Shown: positions 9,211 to 17,385, counted from the first letter of the stretch. The stretch: 64,000 nucleotides of DNA from Kordia aestuariivivens (GCF_014397005.1 NZ_JACGWS010000013.1:1-64000), one strand, 5' to 3'. The notes: a model not told the origin generated them from the sequence alone. Numbers and translations are program-made.

Positions 9211-9678
9211 TTATAAAGTTGAACTGTCGCCAATATCTTCAATTCCTTCTTGACGCGCGCGACGTTCTTTGTATGAAACTATAAATTTGTTTAAAAAATA
9301 CACATCTAATAACGTCCACAAACCTATGATGAATAAGAAAATTGATATGACTAATATGAATAATTCCGAAACACTATTAAGCCAAAGAATAATCATGAGT
9401 GTTCCTAAAATCAAAAGAATCAATCCGAAAGCAATGTGTAATGCCCAATATTTCTTGGAGAGTTCATGTAATGGTTCGTCAAACTCAGAAAACGGATAAA
9501 GTTCCTCTGTTTTCGCATGAAAATACACACTAAAAATACCTGCACAGCCCAATAAAAATACAGCTACAATTGACTTGTTGTTTTCTGTTGGCATAAAATA
9601 AGTGATGGCTCCACCGACTAATAGCACACCTGACAATAGACCAGTAAACATCGTTAAGAGAAGTTTGAGCACTCTCAT
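9211..9678 (-). CDS. Tandem four-helix membrane protein, paralog 1
   Basis: A 155-aa membrane protein starting MRVLKLLLT with four hydrophobic helices. It is the most diverged of the set (its loop reads YFHAKTEELYPFSEF) but keeps the tail signature EGIEDIGDSSTL. One base separates its ATG from the stop of lipB, so it is the first downstream gene of the lipB transcript. Function unknown. Confidence 0.72.
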   Translation of the reverse strand: MRVLKLLLTMFTGLLSGVLLVGGAITYFMPTENNKSIVAVFLLGCAGIFSVYFHAKTEELYPFSEFDEPLHELSKKYWALHIAFGLILLILGTLMIILWLNSVSELFILVISIFLFIIGLWTLLDVYFLNKFIVSYKERRARQEGIEDIGDSSTL

Positions 9679-9679
9679 T

Positions 9680-10387
9680 TTATACGTGTAATGCTAATTC
9701 TGCTTCAAAAAGTAGTTGAAAGTGATGCAATAGTTTTTCTTTTACTTCAGCTTCATCAACGCGCATTTTGCCTAATTCTACGTTTAAAGAAGTCACAGCT
9801 TTTCCACGAATTCCACACGGAATGATATTATCAAAATAACCCAAATCAGCATTTACATTCAATGCAAAACCGTGCATGGTTACCCAACGACTCGCACGAA
9901 CGCCCATGGCGCAAATTTTACGTGCAAATGGAGTGCCAACATCAAGCCAAACGCCTGTTTCACCTTTGCTTCTATCGGCTTTCAAACCGTATTCTGCCAA
10001 CGTTAAAATGATCATTTCTTCGAGCAATCGTAAATATTTATGAATATCTGTAAAGAAGTTTTCCAAATCTAAAATAGGATACCCTACAATTTGTCCAGGT
10101 CCGTGATAGGTAATATCGCCACCACGATTTATCTTATAAAAAGTAGCACCTTTTGCCGCAAGTTGTGTTTCATCTAACAATAAGTTAGAAACATCGCCGC
10201 TTTTCCCTAAAGTATATACATGTGGATGTTCTACAAACAAAAAATGATTCGACGTTTCCAAATTTGCATCTTCACGTCTATTCTTAATTTTTGTATCTAT
10301 GATTTTCTTGAATAATTCTTCCTGAAAATCCCACGTTTCCTTATAATCTTTCGTGCCTAAATCCTGTACTTCTATTGTTTTGTTCAA
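9680..10387 (-). CDS. lipB: Lipoyl(octanoyl) transferase
   Basis: A 235-aa enzyme that moves the octanoyl group from octanoyl-ACP to lipoyl domains of 2-oxo acid dehydrogenases and GcvH. The signature RGGDITYHGPGQ is at residues 88-99. The catalytic lysine lies in ARKICAMGV (K157) and the nucleophilic cysteine in IIPCGI (C191), the expected pair. Length is normal for Bacteroidota LipB. It heads an apparent operon with the five membrane paralogs downstream. Its likely clients include the branched-chain dehydrogenase encoded at the right end of this window. Confidence 0.95.
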   Translation of the reverse strand: MNKTIEVQDLGTKDYKETWDFQEELFKKIIDTKIKNRREDANLETSNHFLFVEHPHVYTLGKSGDVSNLLLDETQLAAKGATFYKINRGGDITYHGPGQIVGYPILDLENFFTDIHKYLRLLEEMIILTLAEYGLKADRSKGETGVWLDVGTPFARKICAMGVRASRWVTMHGFALNVNADLGYFDNIIPCGIRGKAVTSLNVELGKMRVDEAEVKEKLLHHFQLLFEAELALHV

Positions 10388-10407
10388 AGTAGTGTCTTTT
10401 ACAAGTA

Positions 10408-10415
10408 CAAAAATA
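10408..10415 (-). promoter_or_regulatory. Probable -7 element for lipB
   Basis: The minus strand reads TATTTTTG (TAnnTTTG), about 21 nt upstream of the lipB ATG, implying a very short leader. The -33 half is not clear. Confidence 0.4.
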
Positions 10416-10566
10416 CGACATTATCAAAAAAGGAGATTCGTTTTGCACAAAGTATTTATTCCTGTGTAAGCTAGCGTGTTTTTCCTGTCATAATTCTAGT
10501 GGAATTGCTGTTTCACACTTTTTCATTTATAAAGTTCTTTGTACCGAAACAAAAAATAATAGAATC

Positions 10567-10785
10567 ATGAAGAAAAAATCACTTAAATCGTTATCACTAA
10601 AAAAAAGTAATGTTGCTAATATTTCTGGTGGATTGCAAGATGGCGCTGCGAATCAGGCGCAAAATGCATTAAGTGTAGGATGTCCTCTGACGTTTGCTAC
10701 AGTAACAATTCATACCATTGATCCATGGCGCTGTCCGACAATGTCTTGCAATAGTATTTGTAATTGGTGCGATTTGCTCGACTAA
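10567..10785 (+). CDS. GG-leader precursor peptide (lanthipeptide-like)
   Basis: A 72-aa precursor. The leader MKKKSLKSLSLKKSNVANIS ends in GG at residues 21-22. The core of about 50 residues carries five cysteines (VGC, WRC, MSC, SIC, NWC) and many Ser/Thr, consistent with a ribosomally made, ring-forming peptide. A strong hairpin terminator follows directly, so the gene is a single-gene transcript. No lanB, lanC or peptidase-ABC transporter gene is nearby. Confidence 0.75.
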   Translation: MKKKSLKSLSLKKSNVANISGGLQDGAANQAQNALSVGCPLTFATVTIHTIDPWRCPTMSCNSICNWCDLLD

Positions 10786-10792
10786 TGAAACT

Positions 10793-10831
10793 AAAAAAGA
10801 GGAATTACATCAACGTAATTCCTCTTTTTTT
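10793..10831 (+). terminator. Rho-independent terminator
   Basis: The ten-base stem GAGGAATTAC/GTAATTCCTC (10799-10808 and 10815-10824) is followed by seven T residues and preceded by an A run. It terminates the peptide gene and may also serve the leftward Pmp3/YqaE gene. Confidence 0.85.
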
Positions 10832-10854
10832 ATGCTTATAAAGCAACATTTTAG

Positions 10855-11013
10855 TTATCCTTTTGGGTTATTCAAAATAATTAAAGCGGCAATTGTTCCC
10901 GGAACCCATCCACAAAGCCACAAAATAAATACAATTACGATAGAACCGCAACCTTTATCTAACACAGATAATGGCGGAAAAATAATTGCTAATAATACTC
11001 TCCATATACTCAT
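10855..11013 (-). CDS. YqaE/Pmp3 family membrane protein
   Basis: A 52-aa hydrophobic protein starting MSIWRVLLAIIFPPLSVLDK and ending LIILNNPKG. The FPPLSV segment, the GCG turn and the second helix ending in CGWVPGTIAALIIL are the hallmarks of the Pmp3/YqaE family, small two-helix membrane proteins linked to salt, cold and membrane-potential stress. The ATG at 11013 gives the normal family length. It lies convergent with the peptide gene at 10567 and divergent from lysS. Confidence 0.9.
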   Translation of the reverse strand: MSIWRVLLAIIFPPLSVLDKGCGSIVIVFILWLCGWVPGTIAALIILNNPKG

Positions 11014-11139
11014 GATATTTTTTAATTTGATGATTGATGATGCATATAGGACTCAAAATCGTTGTAAATGTTACATAAACGCTGTATTCACACAATTATG
11101 AACGATTCTTGCAGCTTCAAATATTTCCAAATCAATACA

Positions 11140-11170
11140 TTGGTATACTAATGAAATGTAATTATCTTTG
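11140..11170 (+). promoter_or_regulatory. lysS promoter
   Basis: TTG (11140-11142), 20 nt and TATCTTTG (11163-11170) match the Bacteroidota promoter consensus. The predicted start of transcription leaves a leader of about 20 nt before the lysS ATG at 11196, which supports that start over longer in-frame extensions. Confidence 0.7.
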
Positions 11171-11195
11171 CGAACTTAAATTTACATATAATACT

Positions 11196-12887
11196 ATGCA
11201 ATTATCAGAACAAGAAATCGTTCGCAGAGAAAAACTTTCAAAGTTGCGCGAACTTGGTATCAATCCGTATCCAGCAAATTTGTATCCCGTAAATCATACT
11301 TCGAAACAGATAAAGGAAACTTATGCAGAAGGAAAACAGGTTGTAATTGCAGGTAGATTGATGTCGCGTCGTATTCAAGGTCCAGCTTCATTTGCTGAAT
11401 TACAAGATTCCGACGGAAAAATTCAAGTATATTTTAATAGAGATGAAATTTGCACAGGAGAAGATAAATCACATTACAATGATGTGTATAAAAAATTACT
11501 AGATATTGGTGATTTTATTGGAATTGAAGGCGAATTGTTCACCACGAAAGTAGGTGAAAAAACCGTAATGGTGAAAAACTTCATCCTCTTAAGCAAAGCA
11601 TTGAAACCATTGCCACAACCACGTGTAGATAGTGAAGGAAAAGTACATGATGCTTTTACCGATCCGGAGCAACGTTACAGACAGCGTTATGCTGATTTAG
11701 TAGTAAATCCACAAGTAAAAGAAATATTCGTAAAGCGTACAAAATTATTTAACGCTATGCGAAACTTCTTTAATGAAGCTGGTTATTTTGAAGTGGAAAC
11801 TCCAATATTACAACCAATTCCTGGTGGTGCAGCGGCACGTCCGTTTAGCACACATCACAATTCATTAAATATTCCATTATACATGCGAATTGCCAATGAA
11901 TTATATTTAAAAAGATTGATTGTCGGTGGATTTGATGGTGTATACGAATTTTCTAAAAACTTCCGTAACGAAGGAATGGATCGTACGCACAATCCTGAAT
12001 TTACGGCGATGGAAATATATGTAGCGTATAAAGACTACAATTGGATGATGGAATTCACGGAAACGTTGTTAGAACATTGTGCAATTGCCGTAAACGGAAA
12101 AACCACCGCTACGTTTGGTGAACATCAAATAGATTTTAAAGCACCGTACAAGCGTGTGACGATGACACAGTCTATTATTGACTTTACAGGATTTGACATT
12201 ACTGGAAAATCTGAAGAAGAACTATTTGAAGCTGCCAAAGGCATGGGGATTTCTGTTGATAAAACGATGGGGAAAGGAAAGTTGATTGATGAAATTTTCG
12301 GTGAAAAATGTGAAGGAAATTATATTGAACCAACATTCATTACAGATTATCCGAAAGAAATGAGTCCGTTGTGTAAAGAGCATCGCGAAAATCCTGAATT
12401 GACGGAGCGTTTTGAATTAATGGTTTGCGGAAAAGAAATCGCGAATGCGTATTCAGAATTAAATGATCCAATTGATCAGCGCGAACGTTTTGAACACCAA
12501 TTAAAATTAGCTCAAAAAGGCGACGATGAAGCAACCGAATTTATAGATCATGATTTTTTACGTGCATTAGAATACGGAATGCCACCAACGTCTGGTTTAG
12601 GAATTGGAATGGATCGTTTGGTTATGTTTTTAACAAACAATCAATCTATACAAGAAGTATTGTTCTTCCCGCAAATGCGCCCAGAACGTAAACAAATAGC
12701 ATTAACTGACGAAGCAAAAGCGGTGTTAGAAATTTTAAAGAAAGCTGAAAAGTTAACTTTAAACGATTTAAAAACACAAGCTGGATTATCAAATAAAAAG
12801 TGGGATAAATCTATTAAAGAATTGACAAAAAACAATTTGGCTAAAGTTGAAAAAACGGATGACGGATTGTTTGTAGAACTCGTATAA
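11196..12887 (+). CDS. lysS: Lysine--tRNA ligase (class II)
   Basis: A 563-aa class II synthetase that charges tRNA-Lys. Residues about 45-145 form the OB-fold anticodon-binding domain. The catalytic core follows: motif 1 region (FFNEAGYFEVETPILQPIPG), motif 2 (FRNEGMDRTHNPEFTAMEIY) and motif 3 (GLGIGMDRLVMF). About 50 extra C-terminal residues (TLNDLKTQAGLSNKKWDKSI) look like a small winged-helix appendage and extend the protein past the usual length of about 500. The ATG at 11196 was chosen over an upstream ATG because of promoter position and the typical MQLSEQE start. Confidence 0.96.
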   Translation: MQLSEQEIVRREKLSKLRELGINPYPANLYPVNHTSKQIKETYAEGKQVVIAGRLMSRRIQGPASFAELQDSDGKIQVYFNRDEICTGEDKSHYNDVYKKLLDIGDFIGIEGELFTTKVGEKTVMVKNFILLSKALKPLPQPRVDSEGKVHDAFTDPEQRYRQRYADLVVNPQVKEIFVKRTKLFNAMRNFFNEAGYFEVETPILQPIPGGAAARPFSTHHNSLNIPLYMRIANELYLKRLIVGGFDGVYEFSKNFRNEGMDRTHNPEFTAMEIYVAYKDYNWMMEFTETLLEHCAIAVNGKTTATFGEHQIDFKAPYKRVTMTQSIIDFTGFDITGKSEEELFEAAKGMGISVDKTMGKGKLIDEIFGEKCEGNYIEPTFITDYPKEMSPLCKEHRENPELTERFELMVCGKEIANAYSELNDPIDQRERFEHQLKLAQKGDDEATEFIDHDFLRALEYGMPPTSGLGIGMDRLVMFLTNNQSIQEVLFFPQMRPERKQIALTDEAKAVLEILKKAEKLTLNDLKTQAGLSNKKWDKSIKELTKNNLAKVEKTDDGLFVELV

Positions 12888-12911
12888 TACAGAATTCACA
12901 TATCGTACTAT

Positions 12912-12944
12912 AAAAAAGGAACTACAAATCGTAGTTCCTTTTTT
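12912..12944. terminator. Bidirectional terminator after lysS
   Basis: AAAAAAGGAACTAC / GTAGTTCCTTTTTT forms a long stem with A and T runs on either side and a five-base loop. Confidence 0.85.
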
Positions 12945-12950
12945 GCACTT

Positions 12951-13194
12951 ATAATTTATAAATCACGACTACAAGTCTTAGTACAAACACTATATTCTAT
13001 GTAACTTTATTCCTAGTTAGTAAAATTATAGTGATGACGGTGGTGGTAACGATGATCCAATCATTTAAGAAAACAAACCACCCAAACCTATTTTACAAAT
13101 GTAATAGCCAACCTGAGAAGTCCTTTTCTCAGGTTTTTATTTGCGACATATATAAGTAGCTAAAATTCTATTTTCATATCTTTATAAAAACGCA
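12951..13194 (+). pseudogene. Deleted relic of a GG-leader precursor locus
   Basis: The segment matches the locus at 13989-14424 at both ends: upstream ATAAATCACGACTACAA ... AAAATTATAG, and downstream the AACCTGAGAAG hairpin followed by AGCTAAAATTCTATTTTCAT. The coding part is missing except for a 3' tail that would read DDGGGNDDPII and stop, resembling the glycine-rich linker of the intact gene. An internal deletion removed the start codon, leader and cysteine core. No product is expected. Confidence 0.65.
13110..13138 (+). terminator. Terminator of the relic locus
   Basis: The AACCTGAGAAG / CTTTTCTCAGGTT stem with a T run is the same hairpin as at 14342-14370. Confidence 0.7.
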
Positions 13195-13231
13195 AAAAAG
13201 GAGGAATTAATAGTTTCAATTCCTCCTTTTG
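13194..13231. terminator. Hairpin terminator upstream of the 57-aa peptide gene
   Basis: AAAAAAGGAGGAATT / AATTCCTCCTTTT forms a strong stem. It sits where a basic membrane protein gene follows in the intact duplicate (14440). Confidence 0.65.
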
Positions 13232-13326
13232 TCGTTTATATTCCGTGAATTGCGACTACAACTCTTTTGTTTCACAATATATGTTTGGTACTTTTAATTC
13301 ATTATTAATCCAAAAATTTATTAATT

Positions 13327-13500
13327 ATGAAAAAAAAGAGTTTAAACAGTTTAACATTGAACAAAAAGTCAATTTCAAGCCTAAGCGAAACAGTAGCACT
13401 TATTAAAGGTGCTGGAGATAAAGCATCAGTTATTATACATTGCCCTATTGGTCCAACAACTGATACCTTAGATCGTAATTGTACACAAAATTGGTGTTAA
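13327..13500 (+). CDS. GG-leader-type precursor peptide, variant cleavage site
   Basis: A 57-aa peptide starting MKKKSLNSLTLNKKSISSLS, clearly the same leader family as the neighbours. The double glycine is replaced by KGAG near residues 28-30. The core carries three cysteines (IHC, RNC and a terminal NWC) and several Thr. A terminator follows. The altered cleavage site could change or abolish export-coupled maturation. Confidence 0.72.
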   Translation: MKKKSLNSLTLNKKSISSLSETVALIKGAGDKASVIIHCPIGPTTDTLDRNCTQNWC

Positions 13501-13522
13501 TCAGTATCATCTAAATTTATTC

Positions 13523-13556
13523 AGCCCAAGAAAATATATTCTTGGGCTTTTTTTTT
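13523..13556 (+). terminator. Terminator of the 57-aa peptide gene
   Basis: AGCCCAAGAA / TTCTTGGGCT stem followed by nine T residues. Confidence 0.85.
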
Positions 13557-13688
13557 GCGATGTATCTACATTAAATAGAATTCTAAAGAGGCTGTCTGAA
13601 AAGAAAGTTTTAACAGGCATCATTCTGAAGTTGATTCAGAATCTCATTACACTGATTTTCAATAATGATGAGAAACCGAATCAAGTTC

Positions 13689-13922
13689 ATTAGTGTCCGA
13701 TAAAATTTTTGACATTCTTTTCAAAACGTTACTATCAATGAGTTTTTAAGACATTGTTGATGAACCACCATACTTTTAGTAAATCTTGATTAGTAATGAA
13801 ATTATTTTGGCAAGCATAAAAAATATATAATTATAAGCTTTGTTTTTCAATTAGTTACTACACTAGTCTTTATTCTATAATCTAACAGCGCAGCGGTCTT
13901 TAATCTTTTGTCCGACAATAGT
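13689..13922. mobile_element. Probable MITE (non-autonomous insertion)
   Basis: A 234-bp segment without an ORF is bounded by imperfect terminal inverted repeats: ATTAGTGTCCGATAAAA on the left, and ACTATTGTCGGACAAAA as the reverse complement of the right end (13 of 17 match). It is flanked by an 11-bp direct repeat GAATCAAGTTC (13678-13688 and 13923-13933). Removing the insert and one repeat restores the symmetrical palindrome AACCGAATCAAGTTCGGTT, a dispersed repeat seen elsewhere in the window, so the insertion split a palindrome. Confidence 0.6.
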
Positions 13923-14070
13923 GAATCAAGTTCGGTTTGACGAAATTTTGACTTTCTATAAAGTCTCTTTTTTTTTTGTGTGTCTGGAATTTATAAATCA
14001 CGACTACAACTCTTAGTTTAAACACTTAATTCGGTGTAATTTCATTCCTTATTAACCAAAATTATAGATC

Positions 14071-14301
14071 ATGTTAAAAAAGATTTTAATTATTACTGGA
14101 ACCAAAACATTAAGTAAAGCTGAACAAACAGAAATTCTTGGAGGAGGATTAAGTTCTGATCCAATTTCTGGCGGTGGTGGTGGATCTGGCGGCGGCGGAA
14201 CTAATGACCCAATGCCTTGTTTTTGTATTATATTTGGACAAGCCAATCTAGTACCTTGCAATAGCACGTGTCCAGATGGCACACAACCATTTTGTCCATA
14301 A
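14071..14301 (+). CDS. Precursor peptide with Gly-rich linker and Cys-rich core
   Basis: A 76-aa peptide. The leader MLKKILIITGTKTLSKAEQT ends in ILGGG near residue 25 and differs from the MKKKxLKSL leaders. A run of glycine and serine follows (residues about 33-43), then a core with five cysteines (MPCFC, VPC, STC, PFC). The upstream 80 bp are shared with the relic at 12951. The leader resembles double-glycine bacteriocin-type leaders. Whether the Cys form thioethers or disulfides cannot be told. Confidence 0.7.
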   Translation: MLKKILIITGTKTLSKAEQTEILGGGLSSDPISGGGGGSGGGGTNDPMPCFCIIFGQANLVPCNSTCPDGTQPFCP

Positions 14302-14341
14302 TTTAAAAAAACATCTAACCTATTTTACAAATTTAATAGCT

Positions 14342-14370
14342 AACCTGAGAAGTTCTTTTCTCAGGTTTTT
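14342..14370 (+). terminator. Terminator of the 76-aa peptide gene
   Basis: AACCTGAGAA / TTCTCAGGTT stem with a T run. Confidence 0.8.
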
Positions 14371-14439
14371 ATTTGCAATATATATAAAGTAGCTAAAATT
14401 CTATTTTCATATCTTTATATAAACGCAAACAAAGCATCT

Positions 14440-14721
14440 GTGAAACGTTCTCGACATTCTAAATATGATAAGAAACGAACTCGTTCGAAAAAAGATTCGA
14501 AACGAACGTCTACGTATAGCAAAAAAGTGTTAGCTAAACCAAAAGATTCTATCGATCGTTTGCAGGATTTTGAGATTACTGAAAATCAAGAGAAAAAGTA
14601 TAAACGGAGACAAATTCGACCCAAAAAAACTACTTTTTTTTCGCGACTAAAATGGCCAATTATAATTGTTGTTATTTTCTTAGTCGTAAAACTTTTATTG
14701 AATGTGAATAGTTGTGAATAA
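14440..14721 (+). CDS. Small basic protein with C-terminal membrane anchor
   Basis: A 93-aa protein. Residues 1-65 are extremely rich in Lys, Arg and Ser with repeated basic patches (KRSRHSKYDKKRTRSKKDSK). Residues about 71-87 form one transmembrane helix (WPIIIVVIFLVVKLLL), and the tail is short. The likely start is the GTG at 14440. A TATCTTTA -7-like element lies about 25 nt upstream. The architecture suggests a cytoplasmic nucleic-acid- or phospholipid-binding tail on a membrane anchor. Family not recognised. Confidence 0.55.
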   Translation: MKRSRHSKYDKKRTRSKKDSKRTSTYSKKVLAKPKDSIDRLQDFEITENQEKKYKRRQIRPKKTTFFSRLKWPIIIVVIFLVVKLLLNVNSCE

Positions 14722-14930
14722 TATTCGACAACACAAACTATTTCTGACAGATCTGATCCATTTTTTGAAAATCGCGTGCTCGCAAAACCTAACACGCTAA
14801 ACATATAAAAAACTATAAACTACAATCCTTTTTATGCTTACAATTCATAAATACCGACAATCATTCTTTTATTTAGTGCATCATTTGTTTTAGTTTGGAT
14901 GTATTAATTAACAAACTAAAACTATATATC

Positions 14931-15125
14931 ATGAGAAAAAAGAATTTAAAATCATTGATGCTTAACAAGAAATCAATTTCCAACATGGAAGTTAGTGGAG
15001 GAAGACCAGTAAGTGGTGCATCTGTGTTTGACCAAAATGGATGTATGTCTGAAGGAGGTTGCACAACTGGACCAGATCAAACAATGACGTGTCCACATTA
15101 TTCATGTGCATGTGACCAAAAATAA
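14931..15125 (+). CDS. GG-leader precursor peptide (lanthipeptide-like)
   Basis: A 64-aa precursor. The leader MRKKNLKSLMLNKKSISNME ends at SGG (residues 22-24). The core of about 40 residues has five cysteines (NGC, GGC, MTC, YSC, CAC) plus Ser and Thr. The ATG at 14931 starts the conserved leader. The upstream region shares the ATTCATAAATnnCGACAA-type block seen before the other peptides. A strong terminator follows. Confidence 0.77.
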   Translation: MRKKNLKSLMLNKKSISNMEVSGGRPVSGASVFDQNGCMSEGGCTTGPDQTMTCPHYSCACDQK

Positions 15126-15132
15126 TTATTTA

Positions 15133-15161
15133 GTAAGCGAGCTTCGGCTCGCTTCTTTTTT
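15133..15161 (+). terminator. Terminator of the 64-aa peptide gene
   Basis: AAGCGAGC / GCTCGCTT stem with a TTCG loop followed by a T run. Confidence 0.85.
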
Positions 15162-15174
15162 ACAATTTAATATC

Positions 15175-16677
15175 TTACACGTCTTTAATTAATTCCAATG
15201 TGGTTTTATATAAAGGCGTTTTATTCATTTTGGCTTTTAACCAAGCGTAAAAACTCATCACAAAGATATCTTCTTGCACAGATGATTTCCATTCAAAAGA
15301 TGCTTCTACCGTATTTTTAAATGCTATGGAAGTTACTTCTTCTGGCGCATTGTAATATTGTTTAACGAATTTTAAAAACATAATTACACGCTGTTCGCCT
15401 GCTTTTTTTAAAAACGGATAATATTTTCGTTGGAAACTGACAAAACGCGAATCAACATAGGAAATGTTCCCCAATTCAATGTGCAATAACAATTCAATGA
15501 GGTTTTTCTTAATCACCCATTCTACGCCCGCTTTTTCTTCGTACCATTTGTCCGTGTGATAGAATTTTGAGAAAACTTGTTGCGCTTTTTTATATTCACT
15601 TTGTTGAAAGTAACACACAATTAAGCTTAAATGCACATCTAACATTATTTCCAAATCGTACTTTTTAACATTCGCAACAGCTTCTAACATTGAAATTGCG
15701 ATTTCAGAATTTCCAGAATAGTTGTGATTTAGCGCCACTAAACATTGATGCGTCAGCAATGAACTTTTGTAATAGCGCTGTTTTTGTTGCTGCATTGCTT
15801 CATGCATTAAATCCAAATAGTGTAAGCTTTCCGCGAACTCTTTCTTTCTAAAAAATATATTTGCAATAAGATATAATACTTTGATATGATAGAATAAATG
15901 CTTGTCGCTTTGTTTCAATCGGTTGGAAATGTCTTTGTAATTATCCAATACAAATGATGTTACATTAGAATAATCTTTGTTTACCGAAGCAACGGCGTTG
16001 ATAATTTGCGCCAATTGATAGAGCGATTTGTACGACAATCCGATTTCTTCTGAAATATCAAATCGTTCGTAGGTTTCTTGAATCAACTCTTGAAACGAGA
16101 TAATTTCACCTTTATATACTACTTTTTGAAGATTTTCTTTGATGACAGCGTACGCCATATTCAACTTTTCTTCTTGTAAAAAATCTTTTTGATTTACAGT
16201 AAATTTTTCAATCAACGTTTCTAGCGGCGGCGCAAATGTTGTGGTATGTGCATATTGTATTTGTGTATGATAGACTTCATTTAGCAATGAAAAATGCAAT
16301 GATTCTTGCGCTTTCTTTTCTGCTTTGTTCAATACTTTAAACGCCGTTTTGAATTGTTTTTGTTGCAATAAGTTTCGAGCAACTAAGATCCGCTTGGTAA
16401 TATCGAGTTCTACTGAAACTTCATGTGTGAGACTTTGTGTTGCCATAAAATCGAGCAGCGAACTCCACAGACGCTTTCGCAATCCGTGATACGCCGTTTT
16501 GTTATCCTTTCCATATAGTTTTTGGGGAATTTCCTTTGCAGAATAATTCGCCATCAACAATTTAAACAATTGAATGTTTTTAGTATCGTGTCTTTTGTTC
16601 TTATAGCTAAGATATTTTATGAATTCCTGTTGTTCTTCCGTAGAAAATTGAGAAATTATTGTATCAATTGCAATCAT
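15175..16677 (-). CDS. All-helical TPR-like protein of unknown function
   Basis: A 500-aa cytoplasmic protein without signal peptide or transmembrane helix. The N-terminal 70 residues contain a helical segment (STEEQQEFIKYLSYKNKRHD) and a possible DNA- or protein-binding turn (HGLRKRLWSSLLDFM). The rest is helical repeats resembling TPRs (e.g. FRKKEFAESLHYLDLMHEAM and FQQSEYKKAQQVFSKFYHTD). It is convergent with the 64-aa peptide gene. It could be a signalling or regulatory repeat protein. No specific role can be assigned. Confidence 0.65.
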   Translation of the reverse strand: MIAIDTIISQFSTEEQQEFIKYLSYKNKRHDTKNIQLFKLLMANYSAKEIPQKLYGKDNKTAYHGLRKRLWSSLLDFMATQSLTHEVSVELDITKRILVARNLLQQKQFKTAFKVLNKAEKKAQESLHFSLLNEVYHTQIQYAHTTTFAPPLETLIEKFTVNQKDFLQEEKLNMAYAVIKENLQKVVYKGEIISFQELIQETYERFDISEEIGLSYKSLYQLAQIINAVASVNKDYSNVTSFVLDNYKDISNRLKQSDKHLFYHIKVLYLIANIFFRKKEFAESLHYLDLMHEAMQQQKQRYYKSSLLTHQCLVALNHNYSGNSEIAISMLEAVANVKKYDLEIMLDVHLSLIVCYFQQSEYKKAQQVFSKFYHTDKWYEEKAGVEWVIKKNLIELLLHIELGNISYVDSRFVSFQRKYYPFLKKAGEQRVIMFLKFVKQYYNAPEEVTSIAFKNTVEASFEWKSSVQEDIFVMSFYAWLKAKMNKTPLYKTTLELIKDV

Positions 16678-16852
16678 TATATCGTCTGTTTTAAAATATT
16701 TAATAAACTAATAATCAATACTATAAATATTTTAATTTACTATAAATATAGTCCTTTTTTATTAAAAATTGAATTTCACAGCCGAAAATGCAATCGCATA
16801 TTTGTCCTGTAATCAAAAACAAAAATCAAGTAACATTTAAAATTATAGTATT

Positions 16853-17326
16853 ATGGAAAATCAAACAGTTGCAAGTTCAGAAGAAAAAACAAAGAAACCT
16901 TTAAAAACAGTTAAAGAAGACAGAAATCCTTTTAAACCAACACCTGCTTTTATTTCAGCATCTTGGGCAGCTTTATTCATTGGAATGGTTGCGTATTGCA
17001 TCGGATTGTGGAATGCAGGTATGGAATTGAATGAGAAAGGATATTACTTTACAATATTATTATTCGGATTATTCTCTGTGATTTCGGTTCAAAAAGCCGT
17101 GAGAGACAAAATGGAAGGAATTCCAGTAACTGATATTTATTATGGAATCAGTTGGTTTACTACAATTGCTGCGATCTTATTATTAGTTGTCGGATTGTGG
17201 AATGCAGAATTAGAATTGAGCGAAAAAGGATTTTATGGAATGTCATTTGCCTTAAGTTTATTTGCTTCGGTAGCCGTACAAAAAAACACGAGAGATGTAC
17301 ACGCAATAAAAAATCAAGAAGCATAA
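16853..17326 (+). CDS. YiaA/YiaB two-helix domain membrane protein
   Basis: A 157-aa inner-membrane protein. A charged N-terminus of about 35 residues precedes two copies of a two-helix unit. Each has a helix ending YCIGLWNA or LVVGLWNAE, the linker [10 protein letters not shown] or [10 protein letters not shown], and a second helix ending in VQKAVRDK or VQKNTRDV. This duplicated pattern defines the yiaA/B family. Function is poorly known, with links to stress and membrane integrity. A terminator-like hairpin follows, so it is probably monocistronic. Confidence 0.88.
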   Translation: MENQTVASSEEKTKKPLKTVKEDRNPFKPTPAFISASWAALFIGMVAYCIGLWNAGMELNEKGYYFTILLFGLFSVISVQKAVRDKMEGIPVTDIYYGISWFTTIAAILLLVVGLWNAELELSEKGFYGMSFALSLFASVAVQKNTRDVHAIKNQEA

Positions 17327-17344
17327 ATGTTGGTTGATTACCAG

Positions 17345-17385
17345 AAACCTCGTAACACGTAATTGTAAGTTGTTGCGAGGTTTTA
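17345..17385 (+). terminator. Probable terminator after the YiaA/B gene
   Basis: AAACCTCGTAACA / TGTTGCGAGGTTT pair as a stem, with an internal loop and a short T run. Further right, around 17420, lies another AACTTGATTCAG-type dispersed palindrome. Confidence 0.6.

Noticed and set aside
10718-11101. 127-codon plus-strand frame overlapping the peptide gene and terminator
   Set aside because: It reads through a strong terminator and is antisense to the recognisable Pmp3/YqaE gene.
14052-14282. Minus-strand frame with a proline run
   Set aside because: It is the antisense of the glycine-rich linker of the 76-aa precursor peptide.
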